From CAYNJG01 sp964397295 (GTDB lineage Bacteria > Planctomycetota > Planctomycetia > Pirellulales > Pirellulaceae): a stretch of DNA of 12,207 bases. Position 1 is the stretch's first letter; every line of letters starts with the position of its first letter. A program made the translations under genes and the position numbers. The notes under the pieces are model-generated. The model saw only the letters and a list, made by a program, of their open reading frames with translations, ran no database searches and was not told where the DNA came from. The stretch lies in the NCBI GenBank assembly GCA_964397295.1, contig CAYNJG010000216.1:1-12207 (forward strand), given 5' to 3'. Positions 6,230-12,207 of this stretch are shown here, in pieces.

Positions 6230-8572
6230 ATGAAAAACATTCGCTCAAAAACCCACCTCTTAAGTCTGTTCCTGACTTTCTGCTTCACACTGTGCCCAAT
6301 ATCCGGCATAGCAGGGGAACCGGTGGACTCCGAGATATTGAAAAAAGGAGCCGCTCTCTTCCAAGAGACCTGTGCGGCATGCCACGGAGAAAAGGGCGAA
6401 GGCGTCGAAGATCTTTACGATCAAGAACTGGCTGGTGATGCATCCATCGCTGAGCTAACTCGCGTGATCACCGAGACCATGCCTGAGGAAGACCCCACGT
6501 CTTGCGTCGGTGACGATGCAGAGAACGTGGCTCGGTATATCTACGAAACGTTTTACGGCCCAAAGGCTCAGCTGGCCAAAAACCCTCCGCGAAAACGACT
6601 CGCGCGACTCACCGCAACGCAACTTCGTCGCAACCTGGCTGATCTCTACATACGCTTCGCGGACTCGAACTACTATAGCGACGAACGCGGACTCAAAGCT
6701 CGCTACTACAACCGAGACAAAAAAAAAGACGGTGAAGTACAGTTCGACCGAGTCGATCCAATCATCGATTTCGATTTTGGTCACGACGGTCCTGGACAAG
6801 GTGTAAACCCAAAGAACTTTTCAATCAATTGGACAGGTGCCCTTCGACCCAGCCAATCTGGCCGCTACGAAATCATCGTCAACAGCGAGTCCTCTTTCGT
6901 CCTGAATTTTGGCGAGTACGAACGTGAGCTTATCAACAACTATGTGCAATCCGCCGAACGCACGGAATTCCGCGAGACAGTTCAACTGGAAGCCAACTAC
7001 CTTTATCCAATCTCCATTGCACTAAGCCAACGCAACCGCAAAACCGAACAACCGCCAGCGAACATCACGCTTTCATGGAAGAACCCTCGCGGCGTCAAAC
7101 AAGTCATTCCACAACGAGCTTTAATAAACGTTTACGCTCAACCGACATTCAGCTTGCAAACGAAACTGCCCCCTGACGATCGCAGCTACGGATACGAGCG
7201 AGGCATCGCAGTAGATCGTCAATGGATCGAGGCCACGACATTGGCCGCGGTAGAATTTGCTGATCAAGTTGCCTTCGAAGCATGGCCTAAATACCTGAAG
7301 CGTCACGAGAATGACTCCAACGATGATCGCCAACGTGTACGAAAGTTTCTTACTGGAATGGTTGAGACAGCTTTTCGCGGTCCGCTCGACGATTTCGTGC
7401 AAGAGCAATACGTCGAAGCACAGATTGACTCGACCGAAAGCGATGTCGAAGCGATCAAGCGATCGCTACTGCTGGCACTAAAGTCACCACGGTTTCTTTA
7501 CCCCGAACTCGATCAGAGCCATTCTCCTTCGCATAAAGCAGCCAAACGACTGGCGCTTATACTACATGACTCGCTACCCGTCGCCGACCAGATTCGCAAC
7601 GCCGCTCGTGAGGATCGATTGAAATCAGACGGTCAGATTCGCGACATGGCATGGGGCATGGTCAACGACTGGAGAACGAGGGCCAAGACGGAACACTTCC
7701 TACATAGTTGGTTGAACTGGAGTCACCTCAGCGAACTTTCCAAACCGGAAGACGAATATCCGGGGTTCAACACCGAGTTAGTCGACGAACTGCACGCATC
7801 CATCGACGCGTTCATCAACGACGTCGTATGGAGCGAACCAAGCGACTTCCGTCGACTGTTCCTAGCAGACTGGTCTTACACGTCCCCACGCATCGCCGAA
7901 ATTTACGGTGACGGTTGGAAACTCGCCGACCCTGAACAATCGTTCGGCAAAACGTCCCACACGGACACTCCGCGACATGGCGTACTAACTCATCCGCTCC
8001 TCATGAGCGGACTAGCTTACCATGACGCTTCATCGCCGATTCATCGTGGCGTGTTCTTGTTGCGATACGTACTAGGTCGTAAATTGCGTCCGCCGAACGA
8101 GGCCTTCACGCCCTTCAGTCCTACGCTGCACCCGAACCTCAACACGCGTGAACGAACCACCCTGCAAACAAGCGAGAAAAGTTGCCAAGTTTGCCATAAA
8201 AAGATCAACGGGTTAGGCTTTACGCTTGAGCATTTCGACGCAATTGGTCGATATCGAACAACGGAACTTGGTCGCACAATCGACGCCACGGGCCGTTACA
8301 CGAATCGGGAAGGTGCCGATTTAGAATTCGATGGACCGAAGCAGCTTGCCGAGTTCCTTGCGAACGACGAAGACTCTCATCGAGCGTTTGTTAACCGCGC
8401 ATTTCAGTTCTTTGTCAAACAACCGCCGGCGGCATACGATTTGGAATTAGAAGACAGACTGGTCGAGTCTTTCAAAAACAGCAACTACAACATTCGAAAT
8501 CTATTGGTCGAAATTACTGTTGCCGCAAGCCTCGATCCAGAAGACGAAGACGAAGACGAAGACGAGAAGTAA
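6230..8572 (+). CDS. DUF1592-family multi-domain c-type cytochrome with PA14-like domain
   Basis: A 780-residue protein from ATG 6230; an ATG at 6200 would add ten residues (numbering here follows that longer form). ATG 6230 is preferred because it gives a regular signal peptide (MKNIRSKTHLLSLFLTF, cleavage near SGIAG). A cytochrome c domain follows with C58-A-A-C61-H62 and a likely Met94 axial ligand. A short DUF1587-like helix (RLTATQLRRNLADLY) is followed by a PA14-like beta-sandwich (~165-307; LKARYYN, FSINWTGALRPSQSGRYEI). DUF1595 (~375-435), DUF1592 (~445-573), DUF1588 (~592-690) and DUF1585 (~710-780) complete the planctomycete architecture. DUF1588 contains a second haem-type motif, C662-Q-V-C665-H666. 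The tail is an (ED)4EK repeat. It is predicted to be periplasmic and redox-active; the substrate is unknown. PA14 usually suggests glycan binding. It is translationally coupled to the DUF1552 gene two bases downstream. Confidence 0.93.
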   Translation: MKNIRSKTHLLSLFLTFCFTLCPISGIAGEPVDSEILKKGAALFQETCAACHGEKGEGVEDLYDQELAGDASIAELTRVITETMPEEDPTSCVGDDAENVARYIYETFYGPKAQLAKNPPRKRLARLTATQLRRNLADLYIRFADSNYYSDERGLKARYYNRDKKKDGEVQFDRVDPIIDFDFGHDGPGQGVNPKNFSINWTGALRPSQSGRYEIIVNSESSFVLNFGEYERELINNYVQSAERTEFRETVQLEANYLYPISIALSQRNRKTEQPPANITLSWKNPRGVKQVIPQRALINVYAQPTFSLQTKLPPDDRSYGYERGIAVDRQWIEATTLAAVEFADQVAFEAWPKYLKRHENDSNDDRQRVRKFLTGMVETAFRGPLDDFVQEQYVEAQIDSTESDVEAIKRSLLLALKSPRFLYPELDQSHSPSHKAAKRLALILHDSLPVADQIRNAAREDRLKSDGQIRDMAWGMVNDWRTRAKTEHFLHSWLNWSHLSELSKPEDEYPGFNTELVDELHASIDAFINDVVWSEPSDFRRLFLADWSYTSPRIAEIYGDGWKLADPEQSFGKTSHTDTPRHGVLTHPLLMSGLAYHDASSPIHRGVFLLRYVLGRKLRPPNEAFTPFSPTLHPNLNTRERTTLQTSEKSCQVCHKKINGLGFTLEHFDAIGRYRTTELGRTIDATGRYTNREGADLEFDGPKQLAEFLANDEDSHRAFVNRAFQFFVKQPPAAYDLELEDRLVESFKNSNYNIRNLLVEITVAASLDPEDEDEDEDEK
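8540..8563 (+). repeat. Hexanucleotide microsatellite GAAGAC x4
   Basis: Four perfect tandem copies of GAAGAC sit at the extreme 3' end of the DUF1592-family gene and encode an (Glu-Asp)4 tail before EK and the stop. The unit is six bases, so slippage would change tail length by two residues without breaking the frame. Confidence 0.9.
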
Positions 8573-8574
8573 CG

Positions 8575-9915
8575 ATGGCACGCAGCACAACACGACGCGA
8601 ATTCCTCACCCACGCAGGTGTTAGCGCCGCAGCAGCACAATTCGCAATGCATCTACCGAGCCTCGCGCTCGCAGCGGGGGACAAAAGCAATACGCCCAAG
8701 CAACGGCTGATTTTCTTGTTCAGCCCCAATGGTGTGATCCCTAAACATTTCTGGCCTGACACGATGGGGCCGGAATTTGAATTCAAACGGATTCTCAAGC
8801 CACTGGAACCGTTCAAAGATCGCATGCTGACGATGCACGGGCTGCATAACAAAATCAAAGGCGATGGCGATGGTCACATGCGGGGTATCGGCTGCCTCCT
8901 GACAGGCATCGAGTTGTTCCCTGGTGACATCCAAGGTGGATCGGATACACCAGCAGGCTGGTCCAAGGGAATCTCCGTGGATCAATTTCTTAAGAATCAA
9001 CTCCAGCTGGATCCCGCGTTACAAACGCGATTTGGCTCACTCGAGTTTGGCGTTCTTGTTCCCGATCGAGCCGACACGTGGACCCGCATGTCCTACGCAG
9101 GAGCAAACCAACCCGTCGCGCCGATCGACGACCCGTATCGAATGTTCGACAAACTCTACGGCCAAGAAAAGAATCGCGAGCTCCTCGGAAGCGTACTCGA
9201 CGACTTACTCGAGGACTTCAAAAAAATTGAGTCTATGGTTAGCAAAGAGGATCGAAAACTACTGAAAGATCACCTTGCGACAGTGCGTGACATCGAACTC
9301 AAGCAAACGCAGTTCACAAACTCGCAAAAAGAAAAAGAAGTCGGTCACGCCGTTCCTGAACTCACGCCAAACGTCGAAGACGAAAACGACAACATCCCTG
9401 AAATCACGCGCATGCAAATGGACTTGCTTGTCAGCAGTTTCACGGCCGACCTTGCTCGCATCTCGACGTTCCAAATCACCAACAGCGTCGGCCAACCTCG
9501 CATGCGTTGGCTAGACATCGACGAAGGCCACCATCAACTTTCGCACGAGCCGGACACAAACGAAGAGGCCTACGAGAAACTAATCAAAATCAACACGTGG
9601 TACTGCGAGCAAGTAGCTTATCTTGCGGAACGCTTGGATTCCGTACCCGAGCCGGGCGGCGAAGGAACGCTGCTGGACAACACGACCATTATTTGGACAA
9701 ATGAGTTAGGCAAAGGGAATTCACACACGCGCAACAACATTCCATTCGTCATGGTTGGCGGTGGACTCCACTGGAAAATGGGACGCGCGATGGACTTCGA
9801 TGGCGTTCCTCACAACCGGCTGCTCATGAGTCTTTGCGAAGCGATGGGCTTTCCGCAAGAGACATTCGGTAACGCTCACTTCTGCAGCGACGGCGTTCTT
9901 ACTGGCTTAAGCTAG
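8575..9915 (+). CDS. DUF1552 family protein, Tat-exported
   Basis: A 446-residue protein. The N-terminus TTRREFLTHAG (twin arginine R7-R8) and a hydrophobic Ala-rich stretch ending near LALAAGD form a Tat signal, implying export in the folded state. The body matches the DUF1552 family: SPNGVIPKHFWP, GDGHMRGIGCLLTG, DEGHHQLSH (H319-H320...H324), WTNELGKGNSHTRNNIPF (H384) and a C-terminal RLLMSLCEAMGF. DUF1552 belongs to the same broad group as DUF1501/sulfatase-like planctomycete proteins, and the conserved histidines and acids could bind metal (inference). DUF1552 genes are typically found directly after DUF1592-family cytochrome genes. Here the ATG follows the upstream TAA by two bases, so co-translation is likely. 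The biochemical function is unknown. The last 17 bases overlap the 3' end of the opposite-strand zinc-ribbon gene. Confidence 0.93.
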   Translation: MARSTTRREFLTHAGVSAAAAQFAMHLPSLALAAGDKSNTPKQRLIFLFSPNGVIPKHFWPDTMGPEFEFKRILKPLEPFKDRMLTMHGLHNKIKGDGDGHMRGIGCLLTGIELFPGDIQGGSDTPAGWSKGISVDQFLKNQLQLDPALQTRFGSLEFGVLVPDRADTWTRMSYAGANQPVAPIDDPYRMFDKLYGQEKNRELLGSVLDDLLEDFKKIESMVSKEDRKLLKDHLATVRDIELKQTQFTNSQKEKEVGHAVPELTPNVEDENDNIPEITRMQMDLLVSSFTADLARISTFQITNSVGQPRMRWLDIDEGHHQLSHEPDTNEEAYEKLIKINTWYCEQVAYLAERLDSVPEPGGEGTLLDNTTIIWTNELGKGNSHTRNNIPFVMVGGGLHWKMGRAMDFDGVPHNRLLMSLCEAMGFPQETFGNAHFCSDGVLTGLS

Positions 9916-11203
9916 ATAGCGTCGATGGCAAAGCGTCACTCTCGCGAAGCGACGTCTGAAGGTCCACCGCGACAGCCGAAGCTTCAACTCCAAACGCATC
10001 GACCTTTATCGGAAATCCACCGAAAATCACAGGACGATCCGATCCCTTGTAACCTTGCAGCGTTCTAGGCGTCGCCAGAACCACGCCGAGGATCATAACC
10101 GAGTCTTTCTCGCCGTACGCTTTTTTCTCAACGGGATCTTGGCGGCTGATGATGTCCACCGTCATGTCGGTCTCAATCAGATGAAGCTTCGTGCGAAATA
10201 ACTCACCCGCTGGCTTGATACTTAGCACTTCTCCAGCCACCACGATACCCTGGTGGTCAACGGGCTCGCCAGCCCGAATCTGATCAACCGCTTCTTTGGT
10301 CAAAGCAGAAACTTTCTCTTGATCGCTTGCAACTTGAACCAAGAAGGCCATCATTTGCTCGACGACGTCATCATTGACCGAACTCAATGTCGTGATATTT
10401 GTAACGCAAACCGAGAGCTGCCGTAGCCCTTCGTACCACGACTCAACGTGTCGTTTTTCGTAGGAGCCACGTTCTTCGAATGCCGTATCTTCCGCCACAG
10501 CCGTTTGAACGCTGATCCGCAAATCGGTTGGCGGTACCGGAGGTCCATCCGATATCGCTGGAACCACGTCGTCCGAACTTCCAGGCATCGCGTGCTCAAC
10601 CATCGGTGACGAGACTGCAATCTCTTTTTCAACGTTGTTGGAAGCTTCGGAGATCAGTGCATCCTCGGAACCGAATTCGTTGGGCGGTAAAAGGAAGCTT
10701 AGCTTCGACGGTACGTTTTTGGCCAAGTCGAACGGATCGGAGCGATAGGGATGTGGCAACCACCAAATAATGATCTGGCCCAACATTAGCCCAGCAATTC
10801 CACCGAGCGCAATCTTGAAGAAAGCCAAGCCGTTTCCTTTGCCGCTCGCTTTCACGCGATTGGCATGTAGATTCGGATTTGGCGTGCCAACAGCTTCATC
10901 ACCATCGGGTATGTCGGAAGCTGCCGCCGCCGGACGTTGAGCATCGACGACGGCAGGCATTGTCGCTATGCCTGCGCCGTCGTCCGAAGCCTTGGCAGCC
11001 GCCTGTTTTTTTGATTCCGTATCGGTCGAATCAACAACTAACGTAGGCTCAACAATAACTTCTAAACGCGGCGGTAAGTCAGTCGCGATGCGGCTGAGCG
11101 GGAATTCTTCCAAGCAATGCGGACAGCGAACCCAAACGTCGGAATCTACATCCGGAAGCCGAACTCGCTCGTCGCAAACACAACATCGAACAATTTGCGA
11201 CAT
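9899..11203 (-). CDS. Zinc-ribbon, single-TM protein with OB-like C-terminal domain
   Basis: A 434-residue protein from ATG 11203. The frame is open further upstream (ATG 11251, TTG 11284), but the 11203 start puts the zinc ribbon at the N-terminus, as in related planctomycete proteins. AAGAAGG lies 11 bases upstream, a rather distant ribosome site. C7-x-x-C10 and C27-x-x-C30 (MSQIVRCCVC and VRCPHC) form the ribbon. An Ala/Asp-rich linker leads to one membrane segment at ~126-149 (FFKIALGGIAGLMLGQIIIW). The remainder includes a helical region and, near the end, a beta-rich segment (GEVLSIKPAGELFRTKLHL, then SVMILGVVLATP and VIFGGFPIKV) that resembles an OB-fold tRNA_anti-like domain (low certainty). 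The ribbon should be cytoplasmic and the C-terminal part periplasmic. The function is not known. It converges on, and overlaps by 17 bp, the DUF1552 gene. Confidence 0.82.
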   Translation of the reverse strand: MSQIVRCCVCDERVRLPDVDSDVWVRCPHCLEEFPLSRIATDLPPRLEVIVEPTLVVDSTDTESKKQAAAKASDDGAGIATMPAVVDAQRPAAAASDIPDGDEAVGTPNPNLHANRVKASGKGNGLAFFKIALGGIAGLMLGQIIIWWLPHPYRSDPFDLAKNVPSKLSFLLPPNEFGSEDALISEASNNVEKEIAVSSPMVEHAMPGSSDDVVPAISDGPPVPPTDLRISVQTAVAEDTAFEERGSYEKRHVESWYEGLRQLSVCVTNITTLSSVNDDVVEQMMAFLVQVASDQEKVSALTKEAVDQIRAGEPVDHQGIVVAGEVLSIKPAGELFRTKLHLIETDMTVDIISRQDPVEKKAYGEKDSVMILGVVLATPRTLQGYKGSDRPVIFGGFPIKVDAFGVEASAVAVDLQTSLRESDALPSTLSSLSQ

Positions 11204-11449
11204 GGCTAGAACAACCTTCTTATGTGAAGAGGCGACAACATTTCCGAGCATGCATCTAACAACTAGTTTAACCACTTCTTCCAATAGTCAAAGAACGGAT
11301 CAACTAGAACATTGGCAGGAACTCACTCGGCCATCCGGGCAATTGATGCGCCGTTGCTTTTGCGAGACAATGGGTAATGTTGCCAACAAAAGCCTACCTT
11401 GGCAATGATCCCACCTACCCTCCCGCCGCAATTTGATTCAGATAATCGC
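11204..11449. promoter_or_regulatory. Divergent intergenic region
   Basis: About 245 bases between the minus-strand zinc-ribbon gene and the plus-strand sugar dehydrogenase gene should carry both promoters. Apart from the inverted repeat listed separately at 11380-11405, I see no clear promoter boxes or terminator. An in-frame ATG at 11405 could extend the dehydrogenase N-terminus by 15 residues. Confidence 0.4.
11380..11405. promoter_or_regulatory. Inverted repeat upstream of sugar dehydrogenase, candidate operator
   Basis: TTGCCAA (11380-11386) and TTGGCAA (11399-11405) are exact inverted 7-mers with a 12-base spacer, ending 44 bases before the ATG at 11450. The position fits either an operator for a dimeric regulator or a small hairpin in the 5' leader. 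The regulator is not identified in this window. Confidence 0.4.
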
Positions 11450-12207
11450 ATGCGATACGTCATCTTTTTTTTCCTTGTCACGACGCTACCGGTCGTCCAG
11501 GCCGACGACTATGACGCCAGTCGCCTTGAAGTCACCGAATTAGCTTCAGGCCTGATGCGACCGATGGAGCTGCAAGTCGCACCAGACGGACGCGTTTTCT
11601 TTATCGAACTCGAAGGCAAGATGCGAGTCTACAACCCGAATACGGGCATCACTTCGCTGGTAGCCGAGTTCGAAGTGTTTACAAAACAAGAGAACGGGTT
11701 GATTGGCTTCGCCTTGGACCCGAACTTCGAAGAAACCCAACACATCTTCGTGCAGTACTCGCCACCTGGCTATCCAGGTCAACACATAAGCCGCTTCGAG
11801 CTCAAAGATGACAAGCTCGACATGCAGTCCGAAATGTTATTACTGAAATTCGAAGAACAGCGAAAAGAGTGCTGTCATCATTCGGGATCGCTACAATTCG
11901 GGCCCGATGGCTGTCTCTTTATCGGCACCGGAGACAACACACACCCTGGTGGCGATTCGCATGGCTACGCACCGATCGACGAAAGACCTGATCGCGGGCC
12001 GTACGACGCGCAGAAGTCCGCCGCGAATACACATCAGCGAAGCGGCAAGATACTTCGCATTCGACCACTACCGGACGGCAGCTACGAGGTCCCTGCCGGC
12101 AATCTTTTTCCAGCCGATGGAAGCGAAGGCTGCCCCGAAATTTACGTCATGGGCTGTCGCAATCCATGGCGACTAAACGTAGATCAAAAAACGGGTTACC
12201 TATACTG
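11450..12207 (+). CDS. PQQ-type sugar dehydrogenase (glucose/sorbosone dehydrogenase-like), 5' part
   Basis: The frame runs from ATG 11450 to the right edge, giving the first 252 residues. The start is chosen because it gives a compact signal peptide (MRYVIFFFLVTTLPVVQA, cleavage before DDYD); an in-frame ATG at 11405 would put 15 extra residues before it. The sequence reads as a beta-propeller of the glucose/sorbosone dehydrogenase family: GLMRPMELQVAPDGRVFFIE for the first blade, ENGLIGFALDPNF, then C141-C142-H143-H144-S-G followed by LQFGPDGCLFIGTGDN, RSGKILRIRP and VMGCRNPWRL. In the family the His in this HxGG-like segment lies near the PQQ catalytic site. Planctomycete members are often much longer, with cytochrome or carbohydrate-binding domains further on, which cannot be seen here. 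It is predicted to oxidise a sugar or related alcohol in the periplasm; the substrate is unknown. Confidence 0.88.
   Translation, partial: MRYVIFFFLVTTLPVVQADDYDASRLEVTELASGLMRPMELQVAPDGRVFFIELEGKMRVYNPNTGITSLVAEFEVFTKQENGLIGFALDPNFEETQHIFVQYSPPGYPGQHISRFELKDDKLDMQSEMLLLKFEEQRKECCHHSGSLQFGPDGCLFIGTGDNTHPGGDSHGYAPIDERPDRGPYDAQKSAANTHQRSGKILRIRPLPDGSYEVPAGNLFPADGSEGCPEIYVMGCRNPWRLNVDQKTGYLY

Noticed and set aside
10968..11408. 146-codon open frame on the plus strand
   Set aside because: It overlaps the zinc-ribbon gene and is Ser/Thr/Arg-rich low-complexity sequence. The opposite frame has the CxxC pairs and a membrane segment.

Overview
This 12.2-kb window looks like chromosomal DNA from a planctomycete, probably of the Pirellulales (Rhodopirellula/Blastopirellula) type. 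The evidence is the gene content. It has a DUF1559 protein with an H-X9-DG motif, a DUF1592-family multi-domain cytochrome next to a DUF1552 Tat protein, a zinc-ribbon/single-TM protein, a planctomycete-style serine hydrolase and the start of a PQQ-type sugar dehydrogenase. Shine-Dalgarno sites are weak or absent at most starts and genes switch strand often, which is also common in this phylum. No RNA genes, CRISPR arrays, insertion sequences or phage genes were seen.

Layout. Positions 1-1222 (+) hold the 3' end of a DUF1559 pseudopilin-like gene and a lipoprotein with two EF-hands and a transthyretin-like domain. Facing them on the minus strand (1300-2273) is a two-gene unit: a small unrecognised protein followed 2 bases later by an alpha/beta hydrolase. 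The hydrolase stop lies inside a 26-bp tandem duplication. A secreted class C beta-lactamase-fold serine hydrolase (2525-3691, +) is divergent from that unit. It converges on a two-gene signalling operon (3844-6026, -): a membrane protein with receiver-like and Hpt-like domains, then an HD-GYP protein with an N-terminal receiver-like domain. In both proteins the residues needed for phosphotransfer appear to be replaced, while the HD-GYP catalytic residues look intact.

Divergent from the signalling operon is a tightly coupled pair (6230-9915, +): a secreted DUF1592-family protein with two CXXCH motifs and a PA14-like domain, followed 2 bases later by a Tat-exported DUF1552 protein. A minus-strand zinc-ribbon/TM/OB-like protein (9899-11203) runs tail to tail with the DUF1552 gene, and their 3' ends overlap by 17 bp. 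The window ends in an exported glucose/sorbosone-dehydrogenase-like beta-propeller gene (from 11450), preceded by a clean inverted repeat.

Most products are predicted to act outside the cytoplasm: pseudopilin, lipoprotein, serine hydrolase, c-type cytochrome, Tat protein and PQQ-type dehydrogenase. The least ordinary item is the signalling operon, which looks like a phosphorelay that has lost its phosphorylation sites but kept a c-di-GMP phosphodiesterase output.
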